A DNA stretch of 33,934 nucleotides. Origin: a virus. Below, piece after piece: positions 24,342 through 30,251 of the stretch; within the stretch, counting starts at the first letter, position 1; each line of letters begins with the position of its first letter. The position numbers were made by a program, and so were the translations under genes. Where the stretch lies: positions 1 to 33,934 of IMG/VR virus record IMGVR_UViG_3300026519_000042, one strand, 5' to 3'. Below the pieces are notes generated by a model that had not been told where the DNA came from, searched no databases, and worked only from the letters and a program-made list of their open reading frames with translations.

Positions 24342-24962
24342 TCAGCATACCACTGTCATCATATTGGCCAGCTTATCAACTTTTTGGTCAACTTCTGTTA
24401 GAAACTCTATAACATCTTTTTCGAGACATCCTATCATATCTGAATTCCTGAATACCCTGACAACTTTTGCCTGAAGTTCCGTAGGCATCCGTGGGTCGTA
24501 TGAAACGAAATCGCACCATTCACGCCCCGTGCAGGCCATCTGCCATTGCATCTGCTTGATGTACTTGTCAGGTATTACCCCGGTCAAAAGAAAGTCGATA
24601 TGAGTCGCGCTGTTCGGGCACTTGATCTCCAGTAAACCGTGATCACATACAAGCCCGTCAGGTGACGCACCAGACATGTCTATTGACGGGTGGCGTATGA
24701 AGCCAACCTCTTCGACCTTCATGTTCGTCGTGAACTCATACCATGCTCGCGCTTGAGGTTCAGTCTCTATTCCCCAAACCATGGCTTGGTTCTGATATGT
24801 TTCTACTGGTTTTCCGGTCAACCTCTCGACGATGAGCTGCGCCATATAGTTTGCCCTGGAAGCCCCCCATCCTGACCGTGTCTTCGCGACGACATCAGCG
24901 ATTCTCGATGCGGTTACTTTCCCGCACCTCTCCAGTAACCATTCCTCTGTGCCCTGAATCAT
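24342..24962 (-). CDS. YqaJ/lambda-exonuclease-type recombination nuclease
   Basis: 206 residues. TEEWLLERCGKVTASRIADV opens the YqaJ-like fold. The catalytic set is visible as GIE66TEPQARAWYE, ASPD102GLV and LE112IKCP (the D-ExK nuclease motif with K114). It degrades one strand from dsDNA ends to create a 3' tail for the annealase encoded just upstream. Start and stop overlap by ATGA with the Erf gene, an obvious co-translated exonuclease-annealase pair. Confidence 0.92.
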   Translation of the reverse strand: MIQGTEEWLLERCGKVTASRIADVVAKTRSGWGASRANYMAQLIVERLTGKPVETYQNQAMVWGIETEPQARAWYEFTTNMKVEEVGFIRHPSIDMSGASPDGLVCDHGLLEIKCPNSATHIDFLLTGVIPDKYIKQMQWQMACTGREWCDFVSYDPRMPTELQAKVVRVFRNSDMIGCLEKDVIEFLTEVDQKVDKLANMMTVVC

Positions 24963-25678
24963 GACGACATCTTCCTTTTTCTCTCAAGCGCCTTGACTGC
25001 CATTTCGTATGCGGCTGCCTGGATGTGCTCGACACTGTCAGCCTTGAGCCATTTGAGGAATGCTTGCTCATCCGCCCCAACCTCAGATATCAGGGCTCGG
25101 ATATTGGCCGCTTGCTCTTCGTTCACCCTGGGAATTGCAGCGCTGTTTCCGTCGTCATCGTCCTCTCCAACGGCAACATTGAAGATGAGCTTCAGCAGGT
25201 AGCGCATGCCGTAACTCATTGCGCTGCCAGCAGCGTGTGTGCGTGTCATCATGGCGTTACCCTTGATTCCCTTCCCATCTGCAGGCACATCGACATGGTA
25301 TGTCCGAGTATGGCCTCCACGATGTGATACATACGCAAGGACCCTGACGCAGTCCTGCGCTGGGCTGTCAGCCGTGTCAAACGACACGGCGAACCCGTGG
25401 CTGGTATAGATCGGCCTCAGCGCCTTGTCCAGTGCGGCATAGGATGCGTATTTGCTCCTGGTCTGTGGATTAACCGCGTCAGCGGAGACGCGCCCAATCT
25501 CGGACTGTGCGGCGCTCATGGCTGCGTTGAAATCCGTCTCGGCCTGGCGGTCCAGGATACGCTCCTGCATATCCAGCATCTTCTCAAGCTTCGCCACGTC
25601 AATGTCAGGATTGGCTGCAGCAGCTTCTATCATTTTCACCACAGCCGTGGTGTCTTCCCTCTTTGTGATTTCGCCCAT
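24959..25678 (-). CDS. erf: Erf-family single-strand annealing protein
   Basis: 239 residues, ribosome site AGGAGGAGAT. The core reads DFNAAMSAAQSEIGRVSADA, SKYASYAALDKALRPIYTSH, GFAVSFDT and AGSAMSYGMRYLLKLIFNVA, the defining blocks of the Erf superfamily. The C-terminus has an acidic stretch (GEDDDDGNSA) then a helical oligomerisation-type tail. It anneals complementary strands during genome circularisation and recombination, paired with the YqaJ exonuclease downstream. Confidence 0.93.
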   Translation of the reverse strand: MGEITKREDTTAVVKMIEAAAANPDIDVAKLEKMLDMQERILDRQAETDFNAAMSAAQSEIGRVSADAVNPQTRSKYASYAALDKALRPIYTSHGFAVSFDTADSPAQDCVRVLAYVSHRGGHTRTYHVDVPADGKGIKGNAMMTRTHAAGSAMSYGMRYLLKLIFNVAVGEDDDDGNSAAIPRVNEEQAANIRALISEVGADEQAFLKWLKADSVEHIQAAAYEMAVKALERKRKMSS

Positions 25679-25687
25679 ATCTCCTCC

Positions 25688-25948
25688 TCAGAAAAAGTAA
25701 ACAATCACGCCAAGAAGAACAGGAAACATAATGAAATCATCCCACGTCGGCGGCAATGTCACATCATGCCTGTGTGTTGATTCAATCCACGTATCACGGC
25801 GCAGCGTGTAGCAATAAAATCGCTTTGCGTTCATGTAATCGCCGCGTTCCGTAAGACGACGGAAATTCTCTATGTCCCAGTTACGTGAGATATTTCTTGA
25901 ATCAATCATAAGATTCACCGGTTCATTAGTTATCAGTCTTGACCTCAT
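25688..25948 (-). CDS. small protein with C-terminal membrane helix
   Basis: 86 residues, overlapping the preceding leftward gene by 23 bp. The N-terminal 68 residues are polar (RNISRNWDIENFRRLTERGD), and the last 15 (FIMFPVLLGVIVYFF) are strongly hydrophobic, a tail anchor. No family is recognised. It belongs to the early leftward operon, so a host-takeover or accessory role is possible but unproven. Confidence 0.6.
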   Translation of the reverse strand: MRSRLITNEPVNLMIDSRNISRNWDIENFRRLTERGDYMNAKRFYCYTLRRDTWIESTHRHDVTLPPTWDDFIMFPVLLGVIVYFF

Positions 25949-26300
25949 GAATGCGCGCTAGAGACATAATCCAGTCCTTGTGCGTCTTCCAGAGTTCCAA
26001 TGCATCATCGGCCATCTGGCTGATTTGTCTGTCATCTAGCGAGTCCCATTCATCTATCGAGTGCTGTCGGCACCCGATTCTGATGTGGGTGTCAAGGATT
26101 GTGATCTGCCATTTTAGTCCAGATATCTGAATGGGTGTTTTTGTGATCTCCACACCAAAAATTTTTACACCGGACAGGATTGCGCCGGACAGGTTTGCGC
26201 GGTCTCTTATGGCCGCCTCGACTGCGAGTTTTATATTCTCGCACTCTTTCTGGAATAATACTTGTCCTGTTACATAGTGTCTGATCTCAATCATCTTCAT
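25926..26300 (-). CDS. conserved phage protein with pentapeptide-like remnant
   Basis: 124 residues. The segment RANLSGAILSGVKIFGVEI looks like one or two degenerate pentapeptide-repeat turns. It is followed by ITILDTHIRIGCRQHSIDEW and DALELWKTHKDWIMSLAR. The IGC-x-x-H-x-x-x-x-W block followed by a W-K-x-x-x-D helix is common in phage early proteins. Function is unknown. The start overlaps the gene before by 14 bp. Confidence 0.7.
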   Translation of the reverse strand: MKMIEIRHYVTGQVLFQKECENIKLAVEAAIRDRANLSGAILSGVKIFGVEITKTPIQISGLKWQITILDTHIRIGCRQHSIDEWDSLDDRQISQMADDALELWKTHKDWIMSLARIHEVKTDN

Positions 26301-26547
26301 GCTCCCATGCTAGTTCTTCTTCTATTTCGGCCAGAAACGAATCCGGCAGAATCCCGGCCAGGCCTACGTCGCGGCATCTTATCGCTACGATCTCGATCTC
26401 GTTCGGCGTGTCCGGCTCGATTGGAACACCCATGGCATCCTTTCGGCCCCGGCAGCCTTTAGTGAATCGGTAGTCCACCTCAATGGGTAAGAATGTCGAG
26501 ACACATCCGATCGTGACTTCCATCTGGAGGATTCTGGTGTTGATCAT
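26287..26547 (-). CDS. conserved small phage protein, early leftward operon
   Basis: 86 residues, ATGA overlap with the gene before. It is beta-rich and then acidic: MEVTIGCVSTFLPIEVDYRF, 'GVPIEPDTPNEIEIVAI', and a C-terminal EIEEELAWEHEDD. This resembles small phage proteins with the PxExVxYxF...G-x-P-x-E-P-D-x-P-x-E layout. No catalytic motif is present; function unknown. Confidence 0.65.
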   Translation of the reverse strand: MINTRILQMEVTIGCVSTFLPIEVDYRFTKGCRGRKDAMGVPIEPDTPNEIEIVAIRCRDVGLAGILPDSFLAEIEEELAWEHEDD

Positions 26548-26690
26548 TCCTCGTTCCTCCTCATAATCCGCTCCATGTCCTCAGCCAATTGGGGGTCAAA
26601 GTCATATGGCGGGAAAACCTCCTCGCCCTGGTGTACGCATGCGATCTTGGCGATGTCTTCGATGATCTTGTTCAGTGCGTCGTCTGTCAT
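26544..26690 (-). CDS. 48-residue acidic protein, first gene of the leftward operon
   Basis: Starts at ATG 26690 after GGGGAGAAAGAC, a good ribosome site, and ends in an ATGA overlap with the next gene. The product begins MTDDALNKIIEDIAKIACVH, continues QGEEVFPPYDFDPQLAED and ends MERIMRRNEE. Helix-strand-helix is likely. No family is recognised. The terminator-like hairpin at 26705-26732 lies just upstream, so its expression depends on readthrough or a missed promoter. Confidence 0.65.
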   Translation of the reverse strand: MTDDALNKIIEDIAKIACVHQGEEVFPPYDFDPQLAEDMERIMRRNEE

Positions 26691-26704
26691 GTCTTTCTCC
26701 CCAT

Positions 26705-26732
26705 AAAAACGCCAGCCTCAGCCAATATGGCG
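26705..26732 (-). terminator. probable leftward intrinsic terminator of the large RNA
   Basis: On the minus strand, CGCCA (26732-26728), 13 bases, then TGGCG (26714-26710), directly followed by TTTTT (26709-26705). The 5-bp stem is modest. It would end the large RNA just before the leftward genes while allowing some readthrough. Confidence 0.5.
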
Positions 26733-27230
26733 AGTCGTGCCGGCGGTGCGGTAGGCGTGAGAGGCGCTATCATGAGCATCCGGGCCGCGCCACCTCCCGG
26801 ACTCTAGGCCCACCGCCACCCACAGCGGATGAGCTCCGCACGGCTTTCTGGCGGGTCCGTGCCCCCGTCCCGAGAGCGCACCCCGGGTGTTCGGCCCTCG
26901 TGAGAGGTGCCCCCGCGCCACCAGGGGCTGCCGCGCTGCGTCGGGCTCCGCCTCTTGGCAGCGGTTCCTCAGGTACTGCCCTCGGACCGGTGTTAGCGAC
27001 CCGAGGCTTCCCTGGATCTCCGCTCCAGTCGCCACCCTGCGGCTACAGGGTGACTCGGCGGGCGTGGCGAGAGGTGATCGGACTCCGGCCACGCAGGGCG
27101 TTACCGCCCCTCTCGACAGGGCATTTCCTCCCTGCCGCCCTGGACTACTCGCCCCGAAGGGCTTCTTTGCTGCCGTTACCCCGTCCCTCCCCAGGGCGAG
27201 TTCCGGACCCCTTTCGGGGCGGCCATGATC
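26733..27230 (-). ncRNA. large G+C-rich structured RNA candidate (~500 nt)
   Basis: No believable protein is encoded in this visibly G+C-rich block. Minus-strand RNA folds into many perfect hairpins: CCCC-GAAA-GGGG (27219-27208), GCCC-TTCG-GGGC (27162-27151), GGGCG-GTAA-CGCCC (27109-27096), a 7-bp stem with one G-U pair at 27136-27115, CACCCTG/CAGGGTG (27052-27033), CCTCGG/CCGAGG (27006-26980), CTGCC/GGCAG (26980-26957) and GCCCC/GGGGC (26928-26909). Three loops are GAAA, UUCG and GUAA. GCCGC and ATCATG at 27219-27230 can pair with GCGGC and CATGAT at about 26768-26791 to close the molecule. A TTGACA promoter starts it and a terminator ends it. A family such as GOLLD, ROOL or another ornate phage RNA is possible; I cannot assign one. 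Confidence 0.65.
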
Positions 27231-27232
27231 GC

Positions 27233-27261
27233 AATCTACACCATCCGTTCATCGCTGTCAA
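27233..27261 (-). promoter_or_regulatory. leftward sigma-70 promoter for the large RNA and early-left operon
   Basis: TTGACA (27261-27256), 17-base spacer, TAGATT (27238-27233; four of six). The predicted start near 27226 falls at the first helix of the structured RNA. The -35 box is part of TGTCAACACCT, whose exact inverted copy lies at the rightward promoter, so both are probably controlled by the same repressor. Confidence 0.75.
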
Positions 27262-27341
27262 CACCTATCGGCAATTTTTTTGCCTTTAAGTGTCCGTTAT
27301 ACTGAACAACAGGTGTTGACACAGAACACTAATAGTGTCAA
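27256..27341. promoter_or_regulatory. operator region between divergent promoters
   Basis: TGTCAACACCT (27256-27266) is the exact reverse complement of AGGTGTTGACA (27311-27321). TTGACAC (27316-27322) and GTGTCAA (27335-27341) form a 7-bp inverted repeat, with ACACT-AAT-AGTGT (27326-27338) nested inside. The repeats overlap both -35 boxes and the rightward spacer, as expected for a Cro-type switch. A GGCAA-T-run-TTGCC element (27269-27284) lies between. Confidence 0.7.
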
Positions 27342-27344
27342 TAT
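27316..27344 (+). promoter_or_regulatory. rightward early promoter before the Cro-like gene
   Basis: TTGACA (27316-27321) with CAATAT at 27339-27344 after 17 bases; an AATATA register is also possible. The -10 is weak, but the -35 is perfect and the box is buried in operator repeats. It reads into the Cro-like gene. Confidence 0.6.
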
Positions 27345-27370
27345 ATGGCAAGCTTGCGATGGAGGGCTCC

Positions 27371-27586
27371 ATGAGGTTCAGAGATCTGATAGATCAGATT
27401 GGGATCAGCGCCTTGCACAAGGACGCTGAGCTCAATATCGGTTATACCGGGATACTGCGCTGGAAGCAGCGCGACAGTATCCCTCCGCATGCCTGGCGCG
27501 CAGTGCTCCGCGTCGCCAGGCAGAAAGGGATTCAGGTCACGGTCAGTGACCTGCTGGACATGGCTGAGGAAAAGAGGAAATCATGA
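27371..27586 (+). CDS. Cro-like helix-turn-helix regulator (carph-isopro type)
   Basis: 71 residues from ATG 27371 (ATG 27359 and GTG 27335 also in frame). MRFRDLIDQIGISALHKDAE, then ILRWKQRDSIPPHAWRAVLR and VTVSDLLDMAEEKRK, follow the layout of small Cro-like proteins: an HTH with W-K-x-R recognition helix, I-P-P-x-x-W, a helical hairpin and a final 'T-x-x-D-L' element. It should bind the operators just upstream and repress one or both early promoters. The ribosome site GGAGGG and the ATG lie in a palindrome (27359-27372), hinting at translational control. No divergent CI-like partner is encoded. Confidence 0.8.
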   Translation: MRFRDLIDQIGISALHKDAELNIGYTGILRWKQRDSIPPHAWRAVLRVARQKGIQVTVSDLLDMAEEKRKS

Positions 27587-27648
27587 TTTCGCCGTCGGTG
27601 GGGTTTTCCTTACTCCTCCTCCTTTCCTCATCGGCGGCTTTAGTTTAT
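27587..27648 (+). other. short spacer with pyrimidine-rich tract
   Basis: Between the Cro-like stop and the structured element: GCCGTCGG-TGGGGTTTTCC followed by a CTCCTCCTCC tract and CGGCGG. A weak hairpin can form but there is no clear terminator or gene. Confidence 0.4.
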
Positions 27649-27784
27649 GGCGATCCCTGGCTGCGGCAAAGTGTCACGTGACGACGTGGCCCAGTAGCCC
27701 TGACCTGGGCAGTTCCTAGGTAACGAGACGCTCCCGCCCCGTCCGACCAGGCGGCACGATTTCGGGGGCAGCCAGTGGATCGCC
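27649..27784 (+). ncRNA. 136-nt structured element closed by a 16-bp stem, just before the tRNA
   Basis: GGCGATCC and CTGGCTGC (27649-27664) pair exactly with GCAGCCAG and GGATCGCC (27768-27784), interrupted only by one bulged T at 27776. Inside are GTCACGT-GACG-ACGTGGC (27673-27690), GCCCAG/CTGGGC (27689-27710) and CCCCG/CGGGG (27737-27767). The tRNA begins six bases later. It contains no open frame of note. Candidates are a small RNA co-transcribed with the tRNA, a regulatory leader, or a DNA cruciform site. No known RNA family is recognised. Confidence 0.6.
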
Positions 27785-27790
27785 GCTATT

Positions 27791-27866
27791 GGGACTGTAG
27801 CTCAATGGGTAGAGCAGGGGACTCATAATCCCACGGTTCCAGGTTCGAATCCTGTCGGGCCCACCA
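27791..27866 (+). tRNA. tRNA with anticodon CAT (Met, or Ile2 reading AUA)
   Basis: 76 bases with CCA encoded. T8-A9, D stem GCTC/GAGC, anticodon loop CTCATAA, T loop TTCGAAT and discriminator A73 are all in place. Three non-pairs exist: 4-69 (A-G), 27-43 (G-A) and 49-65 (C-U). The anticodon arm GGGGA-CTCATAA-TCCCA and the C5-G68 pair look more like tRNA-Ile2, whose C34 becomes lysidine to read AUA, than like elongator tRNA-Met. The heavy use of ATA codons in phage genes supports Ile2, but Met cannot be excluded. Initiator type is unlikely because 1-72 is a normal pair. Confidence 0.88.
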
Positions 27867-27894
27867 TTGACGAGGATAGATAATGTGTTAGAAT
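27867..27894 (+). promoter_or_regulatory. strong extended -10 promoter directly after the tRNA
   Basis: TTGACG (27867-27872) starts at the base after the tRNA CCA. A 16-base spacer leads to TAGAAT (27889-27894), preceded by TGT at 27886-27888 (extended -10). Each box matches five of six bases. The start is predicted near 27901. Confidence 0.75.
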
Positions 27895-27900
27895 TTTTGT

Positions 27901-28022
27901 GTCTGCCTAGGAGTCGCGCCCGATGCAGGCAATAGACCGAGAGAGTGACAGCCCGTTCAGACGGTGGGTGTGGAGGTTATCTCGGCTCCACGCGCGACCC
28001 CACCGATCTGAGCGGGTTTTTT
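27901..28022 (+). ncRNA. ~120-nt leader/small RNA ending in an intrinsic terminator
   Basis: From the predicted start, GTCTGCCT (27901-27908) can pair with AGGC and AGAC (27926-27937) as a first hairpin. The second domain is a long stem from 27952-27967 against 28000-28016 with a GTGGAG/CTCCAC sub-hairpin, ending in TTTTTT. The replication initiator ATG lies 13 bases further. It may be a free small RNA or an attenuator deciding entry into the replication operon. Confidence 0.6.
27952..28022 (+). terminator. intrinsic terminator before the replication operon
   Basis: CCCG-TTCAGA-CGGTGGG pairs with CCCACCG-ATCTGA-GCGGG with one mismatch and a bulge, then T6 at 28017-28022. The loop holds its own GTGGAG/CTCCAC stem. 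Placed between a strong promoter and the initiator start. Confidence 0.85.
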
Positions 28023-28034
28023 AATGGGGTAAAT

Positions 28035-28898
28035 ATGCCAAGGTCGAGATCAATAAAACCTGGAATCATGTGCAACGAAGATGTTGCAGAGTGTGATTTT
28101 GCGACACGTCTCCTGTTCATCTATCTGTGGATGTTGGCGGATAGAGAAGGAAGATTGGAAGATCGGCCAAGAAGAATCAGAGTGCAATCATTCCCGTATG
28201 ACCATGATCTTGACATAGATTCAATGTTGTCATCCTTGCATGAAAAGCGGTTGATATTGAGATATCAAGTTGACGGAAACAAATATATTCAAATACTTAA
28301 CTTCAAAAAGCACCAGACTCCTCACGTAAAGGAACGGGGAAGCACAATACCTGCACCAGAAAAGGAAGTGTCGAGCACCAGTGTTGCACCCCCTGACTCT
28401 CTGACTACTGACTCTCTGACTACTGACTCTCTGAATCATGAATCTCTGACTGAGGATAAAAAACATACGGCCCATTCCGCTGCGCGAAACGGGCCACGTG
28501 CAAAATCAGATCCGCCAGAGGAATTCTTGCTGGCATGGTCGAAATACCCAACAAGGGTAGGTGGAAATCCGAGAAAGCGTGCATTAAATGCCTGGAACGC
28601 AAGAGTGCGAGAAGGGTACTCGCCAAACGAGATGCTTGATGGGCTAGAGAGGTACAGGCGATTCTGTGAAGCGACAGGGATCGTCGGCACAAGTTATGTC
28701 ATGCAGGCTGCGACATTCTTTGGCCCTGACAGGCGGTGGGAGGAGGATTGGGGGCCGCCACAAGACGTCAATCCCATGGACGCCAAGGCTAAGGCCGTCA
28801 TTGCCGCAGCCATGGGTGCAGGACCTGCAGGCGGCGTGGATACCTCCACAACGCAGGACACAGCACACAGAACTTTCGACGGGGAGATTTTGAAATGA
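28035..28898 (+). CDS. replication initiator / replisome organiser (lambda O-like role)
   Basis: 287 residues from ATG 28035; an in-frame upstream extension would run through the terminator and is rejected. The N-terminal domain RSRSIKPGIMCNEDVAECDF, LLFIYLWMLADREGRLEDRP, PYDHDLDIDSMLSSLHEKRL, QILNFKKHQTPH is the winged-helix domain of phage initiators. Residues 121-140 (DSLTTDSLTTDSLNHESLTE) are encoded by four 15-bp iterons. The C-terminal part (FLLAWSKYPTRVGGNPRKRA) would contact the next protein. It should bind the iterons within its own gene and start replication. Confidence 0.88.
   Translation: MPRSRSIKPGIMCNEDVAECDFATRLLFIYLWMLADREGRLEDRPRRIRVQSFPYDHDLDIDSMLSSLHEKRLILRYQVDGNKYIQILNFKKHQTPHVKERGSTIPAPEKEVSSTSVAPPDSLTTDSLTTDSLNHESLTEDKKHTAHSAARNGPRAKSDPPEEFLLAWSKYPTRVGGNPRKRALNAWNARVREGYSPNEMLDGLERYRRFCEATGIVGTSYVMQAATFFGPDRRWEEDWGPPQDVNPMDAKAKAVIAAAMGAGPAGGVDTSTTQDTAHRTFDGEILK
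28395..28454 (+). repeat. four 15-bp iterons, candidate replication origin
   Basis: GACTCTCTGACTACT at 28395 and 28410, GACTCTCTGAATCAT at 28425, GAATCTCTGACTGAG at 28440. An A-rich stretch GATAAAAAACATA follows at once. Direct repeats plus an AT-rich block inside the initiator gene is the layout of the lambda origin within gene O. Confidence 0.75.
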
Positions 28899-29425
28899 CA
28901 GAGAATGACAAGCAGAGATTTTTCGAGGTCTGGACTGCAGCATGGCAGACTGTAGGCAAGACGCCAGGCACTGAGGGTATGCGACTGGCGTTCAACGTTC
29001 TGGCACGGTTTGAGCTGAGGGACGTGATGGACGCCATCGCGAAACATCTGGCAGATCCTGAGCGTGGACGATACGCCATCACTCCAGCAGATATCGTCAG
29101 CAGATTAGAGGAAAAACCAGAGGACACAGCTTCCCGTGTCTGGCCCAAGGTCATCGCTGCCGTGAAGCGTTATGGTCGCTACCGCAACGTGTCGTTCGAT
29201 GACCCTGCGGTGAATGAGGCGATCCGCGATATCGGAGGCTGGCTGGCGCTGTGCAACTCAACCGAGCGTGATCTGCCCAGGCTCCAGGCAAATTTCTCGT
29301 CTGCATACGCACACCACAAGCGCGCCGGCACGGATAGTGCAGGGATGCTCGCCGGCGAGCACGGTGACGCCCCGGTACACATCGTCCGCCTGACGGACGC
29401 GAAAGCCTGCGTGAAAGCGTCGTGA
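28895..29425 (+). CDS. helicase-loader candidate (lambda P-like role)
   Basis: 176 residues, ATGA overlap with the initiator. TENDKQRFFEVWTAAWQTVG, LAFNVLARFELRDVMDAIAK and ITPADIVSRLEE form a helical N-terminal domain. ASRVWPKVIAAVKRYGRYRN, SFDDPAVNEAIRDIGGWLAL and LPRLQANFSSAYAHHKRAG follow. This two-part structure is seen in phage proteins encoded right after replication initiators (DUF6475-type C-terminal domain). It would bring the host helicase to the origin; that role is inferred from position. Confidence 0.75.
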   Translation: MTENDKQRFFEVWTAAWQTVGKTPGTEGMRLAFNVLARFELRDVMDAIAKHLADPERGRYAITPADIVSRLEEKPEDTASRVWPKVIAAVKRYGRYRNVSFDDPAVNEAIRDIGGWLALCNSTERDLPRLQANFSSAYAHHKRAGTDSAGMLAGEHGDAPVHIVRLTDAKACVKAS

Positions 29426-29850
29426 GCAGGCCCACACTGGATGACCTGCTCTCGGATATCGCAGGCATCATTATCGACACGCCAGGGCACAGGCTGCCGC
29501 CGCAGATCCAGCACGCAAGGCCCAGGGAGTCGGCTGAATGGCTGCTCAAGGTACTCACCTGCGACCGTCCTGTCCCGGGTCCGCGCAGGATTGGCAGGGG
29601 AGAGAACGCGAGGTGGGACTGGCCGGAGCGCCTGCACTATGCCACGCTGGCGATGCAGTACCTCTCGCTGGACGCCGACTTCCAGAGTCTGATCGTTGCG
29701 GCCTTCGAGGACGGGATCCAGTGGCGTGGCGACGGCAGGCGGATGTTCGACGAGATTTTGACGGAGCATGAGAGGATGCTGGAGATGGGCGTTGAGGCGT
29801 ACAGGCAGCAGGCCATTTCCCGCATGCGAAAATTCAGTATGGGAGCATGA
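29422..29850 (+). CDS. hypothetical early phage protein
   Basis: 142 residues, GTG start overlapping the previous stop (GTGA). ARPRESAEWLLKVLTCDRPV, ARWDWPERLHYATLAMQYLS and EILTEHERMLEMGVEAYRQQ suggest a compact helical domain. No motif for an enzyme or DNA binding is clear. ATGA coupling on its 3' side keeps it in the replication operon. Confidence 0.6.
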   Translation: MSRPTLDDLLSDIAGIIIDTPGHRLPPQIQHARPRESAEWLLKVLTCDRPVPGPRRIGRGENARWDWPERLHYATLAMQYLSLDADFQSLIVAAFEDGIQWRGDGRRMFDEILTEHERMLEMGVEAYRQQAISRMRKFSMGA

Positions 29851-30251
29851 CGCCCCAAGAATTGCTGCATACAATACGTCAGACGAAACCAGAAGAGCTA
29901 GAATCGACGATCTCTGAAAAAATGACAGGGTACAGGGTAGTGGAAGAAAACAGATTACAGGCGAATAGAGGAGGCGATATGCAATACCGTGACAAAGAAG
30001 ACGCAGTACGGGGGATCAAGACGTATAGCAGACGTGGGGTCGGCCAGCGTGCCTTGTTCTGGAACATGTACACGGGCGTGTATCACGTCGTATCCAAATC
30101 GGGTAAGGCGTTTGAGAATCTGGAGATCAGCGAGTCCATGATTCTGGTCGGGATATACACACATGAAGTGCCAGAGGAGTACATTCTCGAGGACATCGAA
30201 TTCGTGGAGGTGAACCATGCGACGGAACCCGGGACCGCCGTGGCACAATGA
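29847..30251 (+). CDS. hypothetical early phage protein
   Basis: 134 residues, ATGA overlap at the start. An internal ATG at 29979 has a good site (AGAGGAGGCGAT) and would give a 90-residue form (MQYRDKEDAVRGIKTYSRRG), so the first 44 residues are uncertain. The centre (ALFWNMYTGVYHVVSKSGKA) and the VPEEYILEDIEFVEVN end are beta-rich. The gene's end overlaps a small membrane-protein gene. Family not recognised. Confidence 0.6.
   Translation: MTPQELLHTIRQTKPEELESTISEKMTGYRVVEENRLQANRGGDMQYRDKEDAVRGIKTYSRRGVGQRALFWNMYTGVYHVVSKSGKAFENLEISESMILVGIYTHEVPEEYILEDIEFVEVNHATEPGTAVAQ

Noticed and set aside
27269-27284. GGCAA-T-run-TTGCC between the divergent promoters, considered as a terminator
   Set aside because: The T run is inside the loop rather than after the stem, so it does not fit an intrinsic terminator; it may be a bend or operator element.
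26675-27289. 204-codon plus-strand and 124-codon minus-strand frames in the G+C-rich block
   Set aside because: Arg/Pro/Gly/Ala-rich translations typical of non-coding high-GC DNA, running through perfect RNA hairpins; the RNA explanation fits better.
27791-27866. tRNA considered as an attachment site
   Set aside because: No integrase is present and no direct repeat of the tRNA end was seen elsewhere in the window.
27945-28034. Upstream in-frame extension of the replication initiator
   Set aside because: It would translate the terminator stem; ATG 28035 gives the normal family N-terminus.
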